From Lactobacillus sp. (GTDB lineage: Bacteria; Bacillota; Bacilli; Lactobacillales; Lactobacillaceae): a stretch of DNA of 64,000 nt. Below the pieces are notes generated by a model. It saw only the letters and a program-made list of their open reading frames with translations, had not been told where the DNA came from and did no database searches. Numbering within the stretch: position 1 is the stretch's first letter; the number at the start of each line of letters is the position of its first letter. The DNA is taken from the NCBI GenBank assembly GCA_022483245.1, contig JAKVNR010000001.1, positions 744,001 through 808,000 of the forward strand. Direction: 5' to 3'. Both the position numbers and the translations under genes were made by a program. Below are positions 48,961 through 58,490 of the stretch, piece after piece.

Positions 48961-51252
48961 CTAATTATTTTTCTTTTTACCTAAGTAAGCCAATGCTGCC
49001 ATTCCAGCTAGAACAGCTACAATTCCGCTGACCACAGCGAATTTATCATTTTTATCACCAGTTTGCGGTAAAGCAGCTTTAGCGGTTTGTTGCTTGTTAA
49101 TTCTTACTTGTGATTTGTGAACCGTTGAAACTACCGCATTCTTTTTAGCTTGCTTCTTTTCAGCTGTTTTGTCTGCTGGATGTTTAGACGGTTCTTTTGC
49201 TGGTTTATCAGTCGGCTGTTCGGATGGCTTGCCAGGCTTATCCTTATCGTCAGGTGTTTTCGGTATATCAGGAATATGCGGCGAATCATTTGCCGTGTAA
49301 GTTACAACGACTGTAAAGCTAGAATCGTTCACACTCGGTGTTGACGCTTCAACCACCTTAATATCTGCTGTGTAACCTGGAATTTTTGGCGTTTCAACCC
49401 GACTAAACGAGCCAAGAGTTGCACTCCAATCAGTCCAGCTAAAGTAACCGCGACTTTCATCAAATGTTGCGGTCCTCCTGAAAGTTACTATTTCTACTTC
49501 ATCTTGCGGTGTCTGCTCACCAGCGCCTCGGTAATGAATCGTTCTGGTGATAGTTTTAGTCACAGTTTCATTGTTGTAAGCGACAACTTTGTCTTGTGCA
49601 GGAGTGATATTCATAGTTGTCTTGTAAGTAGTTTGGGTTGGTAAAGTAATTTTAATGTGACCGTGAATTGTTCCGACCGTACTCGTACTTGAACCTTCGT
49701 CCCAAACAAGTTCTACATTGGCACCTTCAGGCAATCCATCAATGAAGTCAGATGGAAGAATATCTTTAAGATCTGAACCAATATATACCTGTTCTTTTTG
49801 TTTTTTTATAGTGAACGGTAATTTATCCTTATTAGCTGAGCTGTCTTCCTGTATTGATGAATTAGATGCTGCCAAAGAAGGGATGGACTTATCAGCCAGA
49901 TACCTTGCTTTAGAAACATTTAACTTCTGTTGTCCTTCGCCACGTTTTACTTCAAGAACCTTGAGTGTAGTAGCACCTTGAACAATTACAGGGATTTGAA
50001 CTGAAGTAGTAGTTCCATCAGCGAATGTGATATTCAAAGTACCAGTTTCATTAGCAATCTTAGTAGTGTCTGGAACAGATGCCCAAGTTACTTGAGTACC
50101 TGCCGGTTTAGAAATAGTATTACCGTATTCATCAGTCCAATTTAACTTAACATTGGATAAATCTAATGTTGGACTAGTGACATTAGCGCCAACGTGAGTA
50201 ATGACATTTTCGTCATCTGGAACTGATACATGGTACTTACTATTATAGTTATAGTGAACAAGAATAGATACACTATCTAATGGCGTTGCAGTAAACGTGA
50301 ATGAATCTGGAATAGTTTGACCAGAAACAATTACGTAACCTTCGGGTACATGAGATTGTGCATCGAATGATACAGTCTCACCAGTCTTACCTGACACTGA
50401 AATGCTGTTAGGAACTTGATGAGTTGAATCGTCAACATAGTTAACCTTCACACTTTGATCGTTTGCACTGTATTGGAATACTACGTCAGCAAGTTTATCT
50501 TTTGAGCCATCTACAGGTACAGCGGGACCATGGTTTGGATTAGTCACAGCATAACCAGCCTCATATGGAGCCTTTGCAACTGCCATTGTACCGGTAGACC
50601 ATGCACCCCAAGTGATTTTACCCGTTTTGACATCCTTGGTACCACTGCGGTGCAGGGTTACTTCTTGAGTTTTGTACTTGTGTGGCCACTGACCAGGGAA
50701 TTGAATGTAGATATCTCTAGTAACAATCTTTTTAGTACCTTCACCAGTCGTGATGGGTTCATGATCATTAATCACCTGAACGGTAATCGGCACATCATAT
50801 TCAGTTTTAGTAGTGGTAGTTTTTGTGGTTATAGTTTTCGAACCTGTTTTGCCATCATTTATAATTTTCGTTGTCCCCGGATCTAATGAAGAATCCTGCT
50901 GATATTTAGGTTTAGGCTCAATTTTCTCAGTTTTGATTGGATCTGGATCTGTCTTGGTATTAGTAGTGATTTTCTTGGTTACAGGTTGATCAGGATCATC
51001 TGTCTGAATTGATTTTTCTGTCGTAGTTTCACCATCAGAAGGCTGTTGTGCCCCCCCAATTTGTGAAGTATCTACAGATTTTGTCTCAGTTGATGGTGCT
51101 GCCTGCACTTTATTGTTATTAGGAACCGCATTTAACATCAGCGCACTCAGCGCCACTGACACAGCCCCAATTGTTAACTTCCGAATAGAAAAACGATATT
51201 GTTGACTTGCGGCTTTCCTATATTTACCGCTAAAGTTATTCTTTCCCAACAT
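48961..51252 (-). CDS. LPQTG surface protein with mucus-binding and Rib-type domains
   Basis: 763 residues. YSIRK-type signal (YRFSIRKLTIGAVSVALSALML), Thr-rich section with the GG of the run of seven G, then two Mub-like units: about 160-265 (VQVINDHEPI onward, ending in WGAWSTGTMAV) and about 545-655 (KVVAYNNETVTKTITRTIHYRG; SWTDWSATLGSF; VVTYTANDSPH); a MucBP-like stretch (VKVNYVDDSTHQVPNSISVSG, about 265-335) and a Rib-like domain (about 340-425, VITHVGANVTSPTLDLSNV). A Pro/Lys-rich stalk leads to LPQTG, a membrane helix and KKKNN. Mucus-binding is the family-based expectation. Larger than its paralogue at 47396-48802, with which it shares the first about 140 residues. Confidence 0.9.
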   Translation of the reverse strand: MLGKNNFSGKYRKAASQQYRFSIRKLTIGAVSVALSALMLNAVPNNNKVQAAPSTETKSVDTSQIGGAQQPSDGETTTEKSIQTDDPDQPVTKKITTNTKTDPDPIKTEKIEPKPKYQQDSSLDPGTTKIINDGKTGSKTITTKTTTTKTEYDVPITVQVINDHEPITTGEGTKKIVTRDIYIQFPGQWPHKYKTQEVTLHRSGTKDVKTGKITWGAWSTGTMAVAKAPYEAGYAVTNPNHGPAVPVDGSKDKLADVVFQYSANDQSVKVNYVDDSTHQVPNSISVSGKTGETVSFDAQSHVPEGYVIVSGQTIPDSFTFTATPLDSVSILVHYNYNSKYHVSVPDDENVITHVGANVTSPTLDLSNVKLNWTDEYGNTISKPAGTQVTWASVPDTTKIANETGTLNITFADGTTTSVQIPVIVQGATTLKVLEVKRGEGQQKLNVSKARYLADKSIPSLAASNSSIQEDSSANKDKLPFTIKKQKEQVYIGSDLKDILPSDFIDGLPEGANVELVWDEGSSTSTVGTIHGHIKITLPTQTTYKTTMNITPAQDKVVAYNNETVTKTITRTIHYRGAGEQTPQDEVEIVTFRRTATFDESRGYFSWTDWSATLGSFSRVETPKIPGYTADIKVVEASTPSVNDSSFTVVVTYTANDSPHIPDIPKTPDDKDKPGKPSEQPTDKPAKEPSKHPADKTAEKKQAKKNAVVSTVHKSQVRINKQQTAKAALPQTGDKNDKFAVVSGIVAVLAGMAALAYLGKKKNN
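51051..51057 (-). repeat. Run of seven G in the mucus-binding surface protein gene
   Basis: Coding strand ATT GGG GGG GCA, encoding IGGA near residue 66. One-base loss leads to a stop 26 codons later, one-base gain to a stop about 8 codons later. Same place as in the neighbouring surface gene. Confidence 0.9.
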
Positions 51253-51362
51253 AATGAGCCTCTATTCATCTTCACCAAAATAACATTCATTTATTTATCT
51301 ACCTCAACTCTAACACTCATTATTAAAAAAAGACGAAATATTTATAAAATATTCCGGTATAC

Positions 51363-51400
51363 AAAAAGTGCGACCTCTTTCGCAGAGATCGCGCTTTTTT
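51363..51400 (-). terminator. Terminator after pepN
   Basis: Hairpin AAAAAGTGCG.CCTCT / AGAG.CGCGCTTTTTT with 5-nt loop, at the end of pepN. Confidence 0.88.
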
Positions 51401-51417
51401 AAATTTAAAATCAAAGC

Positions 51418-53937
51418 CTATTTAACCGCATCAGCAATTGCAGCATTAACTTCTTTGCCTTCAGCCTTTATTAATTCAACCTTGGCTTCAATAGTCTTTT
51501 CATCCATCTTGATTTCACGCCCCAAACCTGGCACGTCAACCATTGGATCAAAGAAGGCTTTAAATTCTGCTAACCGTTCTGGCGTATGGAATGCCCGTGA
51601 CGTTACCGTGATGTAGGTTACAAATTCCATGTCGCCGCCAACAGTTTTATCCAGCCACTCCCATTCTTTCCGTAGCCAGTCCCAAGCCATTTGCTGACCA
51701 TGCTTGTTGTTTAAAACATAAGCAAACCATGCCCGCAAGTCTTGTGGTTTAATCACTTGCGCGTTTTCATACTCAGCAACAATTGCTTGTAAAATCGCTG
51801 GGTCTTCTGCTGCAGTAGCACTTGCGCACAAGTCATCTTTCAAATTGGCATCTGGCGTTGCAACGTACAGCTTAAGCCACTTGTCCAGCAGTTCCTTGCT
51901 GCCAAAGTGCTTCATCTCGTTACGCAAAACGATGTAACGTACATCAGCTGACAAGCTCAGCAAGTCATCTTCATGTACTTGGTACAGCTTGTGCAAAGCT
52001 GCAACTGTCTCAGGATTGCCTGCGTATTCAGCAGCTGCTGCCACGATTGGCCGAGTTAATTGGTCATCGTTATCTTCGCCAGCCTTTGGTTCAAAGCCTA
52101 AGCGCTTAATTTGGTTAGCTGACAATTGGTCATAGAACTTCTTCAAGTCGTTGTCATTGTCGCCGGCAAACATTTGCAGCTTTTTGGCAATTTGGTAAAC
52201 AGCGTGGTTGACGATATTGTACTTGCTGTCAGCAAATTTTTGCATTAACGGCAACAATTCTGCATAAGAAGCTTGTTGACCATCAGCTAAGAGCCGCAAG
52301 TCTTGCAAGAGTTGCAATTGGGCAATTGCATCCAAGTCAGCATTCTTCAAAATATCGTCCAGCAAAGTTTGGTCATACTTAATAATGAAGTGTGACGTAT
52401 TGCCAATATTTAACCGTAACGGTTCACCTGCTGCTTGGCGCAGTTCTTGGTAGTCGCCTAAGTCTAAGCTGGCTTCTTTCATAATCTTAGGCGCCTTGAA
52501 GTTAGCTTGCAGCGGAATTTGCCACAAGCGGTTCTTATCTTCACCGCCGCCAATAAAGAATTGCTTCTGAGTCAGCTTCAAGTGGCCATTTTCAACAAAC
52601 GCATTAACAACTGGGTAGCCTGGTTGGTCCAGCCAAGTATGCATAATTTCGCCGATGTTTAAGTCAGTTGCAGTACTTAAGGCATCCCACAAGTCATTGC
52701 CTTTAGCGTTATGGAACTTGTGATGGTCGAAATAGTACTTCAAGCCCTTGCGTAGCGCTCCATCGCCTAAGAGTGCCCGCACCATAACTAACAAACGTGA
52801 ACCCTTAGCGTACACAATTGCGCTGTCGAACAATGAGTCGATTTCAGCGGGGTTGTTGACTTGCACGTGCACTGGCTGCACGCCATCTGTTGCGTCACGC
52901 TGCAAAGCAGCTGGTGCGTCCAACGTTTGGAACAATTGCCAGATTTGCCAGTTTGGTTCCAGCGCGTCAACTGACAAGTATTCCATCATATTGGCAAAAC
53001 TTTCATTTAACCATAAATCGTCCCACCAGTTCATCGTGACTAAGTCGCCGAACCATTGGTGCGCCAATTCGTGGGTAATAACAGTGGCCACGATTTGCTT
53101 AGTTCTCAATGAGGCATTGTCTGGGTCCAGCGTCAAGTACGCCTCCCGGTAAGTTACCAGGCCCCAGTTTTCCATCGCACCAGCTGAGAAGTCTGGTAAT
53201 GCTAATTGCCATGAATGCGGCAATGGGTATTTAGTTTGGTAGAAATCTTCATAGAATTCAATTGCCCGTTTAGCAATATCTAAAGCAAAGTCTAATTCTT
53301 TAGCTTGGTGAGCCTTGGTAGCAAAGACGCCAATCTTTACCCCGCTCTTAGTTTCAGTCAGCTTCTTTTGCAAATCGCCAAAAGCAAAAGCAACTAGGTA
53401 GCTTGACATCCGTACTGTCGGTTCGAAGTAGTGGACACCATCTTCAACATGGTCTTCTGGCATGTTGGCTAAAATGGTTTCACCCGGCTGTTCGTCGAAT
53501 TTAATAGCTAAACTAAACGTGGCTTTGGCAGCTGGTTCGTCAATACATGGGAAAGCTTGCCGAGCAGCTGTGGTTTCAAACTGCGTTCCGATAATTTCTT
53601 TTTTGACCCCATCAACTTGATAGTAAGATGGATAGATCCCCATCATGGTATCAGTTAATGGCGCCGCAAAGTCAATTGCCAAGGTGATTTCCCCAGTTTT
53701 GCCTACTTCGATGGCAATTTGGTCTTCTTGGTCATTAACGGTAAAGTCAACTTCCTTGCCGTCAGCTTTGACAGACTTGATGTCCATGTATTTTTCATGA
53801 ACTGAGACCTGTTTAGTTAACGCGGTTCCTTTAATTGTGGACGTACCAACAATTGTTTTCTTAGCCCGGTTAATGTCCAGGTAAATGTCGTAGTGTTCAG
53901 GTTGAAAAGTATCGTAAAAACGTGTTACTCCTGCCAT
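51418..53937 (-). CDS. pepN: Aminopeptidase N (M1 family)
   Basis: Broad-specificity cytoplasmic zinc aminopeptidase that releases N-terminal residues from imported peptides. About 839 residues from MAGVTRFYDTFQPEHYD; the chosen ATG has AAAGGAG 6 nt upstream. Domains: N-terminal beta domain, thermolysin-like domain with GAMENWGLVTYRE and the zinc motif HELAHQ (about 289-294) plus downstream Glu in NESFAN, and C-terminal helical ERAP domain. Divergent from pepX. Central to amino-acid supply in lactobacilli. Confidence 0.96.
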   Translation of the reverse strand: MAGVTRFYDTFQPEHYDIYLDINRAKKTIVGTSTIKGTALTKQVSVHEKYMDIKSVKADGKEVDFTVNDQEDQIAIEVGKTGEITLAIDFAAPLTDTMMGIYPSYYQVDGVKKEIIGTQFETTAARQAFPCIDEPAAKATFSLAIKFDEQPGETILANMPEDHVEDGVHYFEPTVRMSSYLVAFAFGDLQKKLTETKSGVKIGVFATKAHQAKELDFALDIAKRAIEFYEDFYQTKYPLPHSWQLALPDFSAGAMENWGLVTYREAYLTLDPDNASLRTKQIVATVITHELAHQWFGDLVTMNWWDDLWLNESFANMMEYLSVDALEPNWQIWQLFQTLDAPAALQRDATDGVQPVHVQVNNPAEIDSLFDSAIVYAKGSRLLVMVRALLGDGALRKGLKYYFDHHKFHNAKGNDLWDALSTATDLNIGEIMHTWLDQPGYPVVNAFVENGHLKLTQKQFFIGGGEDKNRLWQIPLQANFKAPKIMKEASLDLGDYQELRQAAGEPLRLNIGNTSHFIIKYDQTLLDDILKNADLDAIAQLQLLQDLRLLADGQQASYAELLPLMQKFADSKYNIVNHAVYQIAKKLQMFAGDNDNDLKKFYDQLSANQIKRLGFEPKAGEDNDDQLTRPIVAAAAEYAGNPETVAALHKLYQVHEDDLLSLSADVRYIVLRNEMKHFGSKELLDKWLKLYVATPDANLKDDLCASATAAEDPAILQAIVAEYENAQVIKPQDLRAWFAYVLNNKHGQQMAWDWLRKEWEWLDKTVGGDMEFVTYITVTSRAFHTPERLAEFKAFFDPMVDVPGLGREIKMDEKTIEAKVELIKAEGKEVNAAIADAVK

Positions 53938-54024
53938 AATTTGCTCCTTTTCTGTGTTCAATATTTATTATTATACCGTATCCAGGTAAAATTAAAGAAA
54001 GATTAACCAGTAAAGGAGTAAATC

Positions 54025-56412
54025 ATGAAATATAACCAATTTGCGTTTGTTAAAACGCCATACGAGCAGCAAGTGCAAGAACTGCTGACTTGCCGCTTTT
54101 TGCCAGCTGATTACGAATCACTCTCACTCAGCCAGCTCTGGGCAGCCTTAGTGAAAAACATGCTGCCAGAAGCCCTGACCTCGCAAGCTAAAAAGGCTAA
54201 ATTAGCTGAATTTGCCGTTGATGAAGCAACCACCTTGACTGATTTTTTGCAAACTAAACCAGCAACTATCTCTGCGCAAAATTTCTATAACGTCGCCCTG
54301 CAGCTGCTTGGCTACCACGTGCATTACGACTATGAATTAGCCCGTCCGCTCGAATTAATGCAGGCAAACGCTTTGCCATATTTGGACCATGACATTGCCG
54401 ATGCGAAAACTTTAATCAGTAACGTTTACCGCCTGCTCAACACCCGGGCTAAAAATGGCCAGCTCTTAATTGATGTCTTGGCTGGTAAAGGCTACTTCAC
54501 TCAGTTCTGGGGTCAAGGCAAGTTTATGTTCTTTAACGGCAAGTCCCTGCCCGTTTTTGATACCAGCAAGGTCATCCGTGAAGTAGTTTACGTTGAAAGC
54601 GACTTAGACACCGATCAAGATGGGCAAAGCGACTTGCTGCAAGTCAGCATCTTCCGGCCAGCTGAATCAACTGACCAAGTCAAAGTGCCAGCTTTATATA
54701 CGGCTTCGCCTTATTTTGGCGGCATTATTGCTAATGAAAAAACCAACCACAACGTTGATGAAAACTTAACTGACGCTACGACTTGGACTAATCCAAAATA
54801 CGAAGCTAAGCCAGTTGTGCCAGCCCATCAGCCTGGTCCAAATACTAGCACGGCCACTGAAACAGCCGTCCATAAATCTTCATATGCTTTAAATGAATAC
54901 CTGCTCGCCCGCGGTTTTGCCTGCGTTTTTGCTGGCGCCATCGGTACCCGGGGCAGCGACGGTTTACGGGTCACTGGCGCACCTGAAGAAACCGAATCGG
55001 CTAAAGAAATCATTGAATGGCTGCATGGCGACCGGATTGCTTATACTGACCGCAGCCGGCAAACTGAAATTAAAGCTGACTGGTGCAACCACCAAATCGG
55101 CATGACTGGCCGCTCTTACTTAGGCACTTTGCAAATTGCGATTGCTACCACTGGCGTTAAGGGTTTAAAGACCGTTGTTTCAGAAGCAGCTATTTCTTCT
55201 TGGTACGACTACTACCGTGAACATGGCTTAGTTATTGCCCCAGAAGCTTGCCAAGGCGAAGACCTGGATAAACTGGCTGAAACTTGTCAATCTAATTTAT
55301 GGGACGCTGGTTCAGCCATTAAAATCCGGCCAAAATATGAAGCTGAACAAAGCGAATTATTAACTAAAGAAGACCGGGCCACTGGCCAATATTCTGACTT
55401 TTGGGAAGCACGCAATTATCGTCACCACACTGATGGCATTAAGTGTTCCTGGATTTCGGTGCATGGTTTAAACGACTGGAACGTCAAGCCTAAGAACGTG
55501 TACAAGCTTTGGCAGCAAATCAAGCATTTGCCGGTTGAACACCACCTTTTCCTGCACCAAGGCCCGCATTACAACATTAATAACCTGATTTCTATCGACT
55601 TCACAGATTTGATGAACTTGTGGTTCTGCCACGAATTATTGGGCATTAAAAATCATGCTTACGGTCAATGGGCGACCGTGCTAATTCAAGACAACCTGCA
55701 TCCCGATAACTGGCACCAAGAAGATGATTGGAGCAATGACTTAGGTCAAACCCACCAGTTATATTTCCACACCAACAATGAATTAACTGAAACTAAAGAA
55801 ACTAACCAGCCAATTGCTTCCTTTACTGACCAAGGCGGCGCAGTCTTCCATAACGCGCATATCAGCGAAGCTGACTGGCAGATGCAATTTTTAGCTGGCA
55901 AATCTGAGTGGCTAGACCAACAATTGCGCTTTGTCACCCCGGCTTTAACTAAGGCAAAACGCATCGTTGGTCGACCAACCGTTCATCTGCGGATGGCAGC
56001 TAGCCGCCCAGTTGGTCAAGTATCAGTGGCCCTAGTTGAACTCGGCAGCCGCCAGCGGCTTACCCCAACGCCAAAATTCTTCCGCGATCAGCTGCAAGAA
56101 TTTGGTTTTCGCTTCGGCACCCAAGCTTTGCAAGAATTCGTTCCAGCTAAAGCTACGCCAGTTAAATTAATCACTAAAGCGCACATGAACTTGCAAAATT
56201 ATGCCGACATGAAACGGCCAAGCAAGCTTGAGCCAGGAGAATTTTATGAACTAGAGTTCAAACTGCAACCAACTTATTATGAAATTCCGGCCGGCATGCA
56301 GCTTGGCTTAGTCATATACTCAACTGACCAAGGCATGACTAAGCGGCCGCTAGAAACTGAAGACTATCAACTCGATTTAAATCATTCTTGGCTAACTTGG
56401 TCAGAAGAATAA
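54025..56412 (+). CDS. pepX: X-prolyl dipeptidyl aminopeptidase
   Basis: Cytoplasmic serine peptidase that releases Xaa-Pro dipeptides, important for casein-derived peptides. 795 residues, the usual Lactobacillus length. N-terminal helical domain, catalytic alpha/beta domain with the nucleophile in [10 protein letters not shown] (about residue 364), a likely catalytic His in [10 protein letters not shown] (about 513), and a C-terminal jelly-roll domain ending in [12 protein letters not shown]. Own RBS (AAGGAG) and terminator. A relic of another pepX 3' end lies at 45763-45921. Confidence 0.96.
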   Translation: MKYNQFAFVKTPYEQQVQELLTCRFLPADYESLSLSQLWAALVKNMLPEALTSQAKKAKLAEFAVDEATTLTDFLQTKPATISAQNFYNVALQLLGYHVHYDYELARPLELMQANALPYLDHDIADAKTLISNVYRLLNTRAKNGQLLIDVLAGKGYFTQFWGQGKFMFFNGKSLPVFDTSKVIREVVYVESDLDTDQDGQSDLLQVSIFRPAESTDQVKVPALYTASPYFGGIIANEKTNHNVDENLTDATTWTNPKYEAKPVVPAHQPGPNTSTATETAVHKSSYALNEYLLARGFACVFAGAIGTRGSDGLRVTGAPEETESAKEIIEWLHGDRIAYTDRSRQTEIKADWCNHQIGMTGRSYLGTLQIAIATTGVKGLKTVVSEAAISSWYDYYREHGLVIAPEACQGEDLDKLAETCQSNLWDAGSAIKIRPKYEAEQSELLTKEDRATGQYSDFWEARNYRHHTDGIKCSWISVHGLNDWNVKPKNVYKLWQQIKHLPVEHHLFLHQGPHYNINNLISIDFTDLMNLWFCHELLGIKNHAYGQWATVLIQDNLHPDNWHQEDDWSNDLGQTHQLYFHTNNELTETKETNQPIASFTDQGGAVFHNAHISEADWQMQFLAGKSEWLDQQLRFVTPALTKAKRIVGRPTVHLRMAASRPVGQVSVALVELGSRQRLTPTPKFFRDQLQEFGFRFGTQALQEFVPAKATPVKLITKAHMNLQNYADMKRPSKLEPGEFYELEFKLQPTYYEIPAGMQLGLVIYSTDQGMTKRPLETEDYQLDLNHSWLTWSEE

Positions 56413-56414
56413 AA

Positions 56415-56450
56415 CAAAAAAAGATCTGCTATCAAGCAGATCTTTTTCTT
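56415..56450. terminator. Bidirectional terminator, pepX / transporter gene
   Basis: Hairpin AAAAGATCTGCT / AGCAGATCTTTT with 4-nt loop, A-run and T-run, between the convergent genes. Confidence 0.92.
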
Positions 56451-56459
56451 TGCCTAAAA

Positions 56460-57950
56460 CTAATCAGCTGCTGGCCGGTGTTTAACATTGTAATAAATTA
56501 ATGCAGTTAAACCAAAGGCTACTGGGCCAATTGCTGTCCAAAAGGCAGTACTATAATCACCTGTAAAGAGTGGTTCAATACAAGTAAAGACGATTCCGAT
56601 CGCTGTTACTAACCAAACGACAATCGTTAACGCCCAAACTTTTTTCTGCCCGGTAATAAAAACAAACGGCCGGTCGAGATTTTTCTTCATCTTAAAGAAT
56701 GGGAAAGCCGCAATCAAGAACAAGTATGGCACTGAGGATGAAACATTCATCATATCCATCAAAATGGTATAGAACTGGCTCGCTGCACTGCCGCCAAATG
56801 AAATGAACAAAATAACGACGCTGACAATAATTGCCTGCACCCACATCGACCGTTCCGGCATCCCATGCTTGTTTAATTTAGTTAGACTAGCCGGCATCAG
56901 GGATGAATCGCTGCCTTCGATGAAAGACTTAATTGGTGAGTAAACCATCAAAAAGGCGGCTGCAATTCCGGATAAGACATCGGCAATCCCCGCACACCGC
57001 GAGAAAATTGTCCCCAACATTAAACAGGCGCTATGTGATAGGCCTAAATCTTTTCCTGTCACAATGCCTAAGTTATTGATCAATACATACTCAACATTAG
57101 CCAAATTAACATTTTTAGCGCCTAATTTATCGTTCCAGTTAACCGCTACCCCGCACATAAAAATGTTAAAAACATATAACGCGGTCATGACGACCATCGC
57201 GATAATTAATGCCCGCGGGTAAGTTTTTTCAGGTTTATCAACTGAATCAATCACACCAGATGATGTCTCTAAGCCGCCGTAAGCAAACAAGGCATAGACA
57301 ATGAATGACAAGACTGCAATTGGTGATTGAAAAGCCGGATTTGGCGACTGGGTTAAAGTTTGAGCTGTTACCGGTTCTGCTAAGTGGCCGCCTTGCATGA
57401 TAAAGACCAGCAAGGACACAACTGTAAACCCAATCGCGATCGCTAAGGTAAAGACGCCGCCAATGTTGTTGACAAAGGCAATTTTGTCCACCCCGCGAGC
57501 AGCACAGAAGGTAACGATGACCAAAAATACCACTTCTAAGACTCCCAACAAATGCGTCGCTGATAAGCCTAAGAAATGCCAGCTTTGGGTCGTATCTTTA
57601 CCAAAAACAGCCGTTGACACGGACACTAAGAAAAATTGGGTTGATGAAACCAGCCAAACTACCCAAGCAGCTAACCAGATAAAAGTGCCAACAAAGGCAG
57701 TTTTTTCATTAGTGGATGCTTCCAGCCACGAGAAAATTCCACCTTTGACGCCTTTAAAGGCTGCTCCGTATTCAGCGAAAATTAAGGCTGATGGCAGGAA
57801 AAAGGCGATAGCTGTAATGACATACCAGATGATGCTGGAGTAGCCCATTTGATAGTAGGCAGTCAGCGAGTTGCTAAACCCAAAAATCGCTGAAAAAATC
57901 ATCAGCACGAGACTGCCAGTTTTTATTTTAGTTGTTTGCGCACTATCCAT
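56460..57950 (-). CDS. yjeM: APC-type amino acid transporter, YjeM-like
   Basis: 496 residues with 12 hydrophobic segments. The N-terminus (GSLVLMIFSAIFGFSNSLTAYYQMGYSSIIWY) and FAEYGAAFKGVKGGIFSWLEAS match the YjeM branch of the glutamate:GABA antiporter (AGT) family in the APC superfamily. The substrate is unknown; an amino acid is expected. Probably monocistronic, between pepX and an OsmC-like gene. Confidence 0.85.
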   Translation of the reverse strand: MDSAQTTKIKTGSLVLMIFSAIFGFSNSLTAYYQMGYSSIIWYVITAIAFFLPSALIFAEYGAAFKGVKGGIFSWLEASTNEKTAFVGTFIWLAAWVVWLVSSTQFFLVSVSTAVFGKDTTQSWHFLGLSATHLLGVLEVVFLVIVTFCAARGVDKIAFVNNIGGVFTLAIAIGFTVVSLLVFIMQGGHLAEPVTAQTLTQSPNPAFQSPIAVLSFIVYALFAYGGLETSSGVIDSVDKPEKTYPRALIIAMVVMTALYVFNIFMCGVAVNWNDKLGAKNVNLANVEYVLINNLGIVTGKDLGLSHSACLMLGTIFSRCAGIADVLSGIAAAFLMVYSPIKSFIEGSDSSLMPASLTKLNKHGMPERSMWVQAIIVSVVILFISFGGSAASQFYTILMDMMNVSSSVPYLFLIAAFPFFKMKKNLDRPFVFITGQKKVWALTIVVWLVTAIGIVFTCIEPLFTGDYSTAFWTAIGPVAFGLTALIYYNVKHRPAAD

Positions 57951-58024
57951 GAAAAATGCATCTACTTCCTTTCAAACAAACAGTGAATATTATGAACCTT
58001 TTTGCATTAACAGTCACATCTCAA

Positions 58025-58420
58025 TTAAATTCGTTTGATCTGTATCGGTAAAATGTCCTTAACAGTTTGATAAACCGTTGAGACATGCAAAACATGGTCG
58101 ATAAATTCCTGTTCGGCTTCCGGATCAAGGTCTGTTGCCAGGTGCAGCCGGATCGTCAGCGCCGTAATTTTCGATAAGCCATGGCCTAAATTACTTGTTT
58201 CTGCAGTTGTGTTCAAATCAAAAGCCTTAACGCTAACATCCTTGCTTTTAGCCACCATTCGGGCAGAAATAGCGATACAGGAATTTACTGCGCTAGCAAA
58301 ATAATCAACTGGGCCTGGTGCGCTTTGATTAGCATCACAAATAAAATCATGCCCTGCTGCTTGATTTAGAACTTGCCATTCAGGCGTTTTAAACTTGGTT
58401 TCAACTTGGTACTTGCTCAT
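58025..58420 (-). CDS. OsmC family protein
   Basis: 131 residues. The OsmC fold segment PGPVDYFASAVNSCIAISARMVAKSKDV carries one Cys (about residue 48), the peroxidatic Cys position of thiol peroxidase members. The second, resolving Cys of Ohr/OsmC (normally in a C-terminal C-P segment) is not visible: the corresponding region reads HVSTVYQTVKDILP. So this may be a noncanonical member, possibly not a peroxidase. RBS AGGAG precedes the start. Downstream of glnA, separated by a terminator. Confidence 0.82.
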   Translation of the reverse strand: MSKYQVETKFKTPEWQVLNQAAGHDFICDANQSAPGPVDYFASAVNSCIAISARMVAKSKDVSVKAFDLNTTAETSNLGHGLSKITALTIRLHLATDLDPEAEQEFIDHVLHVSTVYQTVKDILPIQIKRI

Positions 58421-58437
58421 ACAGGTTCTCCTTTATC

Positions 58438-58470
58438 AAAAAAGCCGGACCTTATTCAGTCCGACTTTAT
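58438..58470 (-). terminator. Terminator after glnA
   Basis: Imperfect hairpin AAAG.CGGAC / GTCCG.CTTT with A/T runs on both sides. Confidence 0.75.
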
Positions 58471-58490
58471 TGTACTAATTTTTCAAGTGA

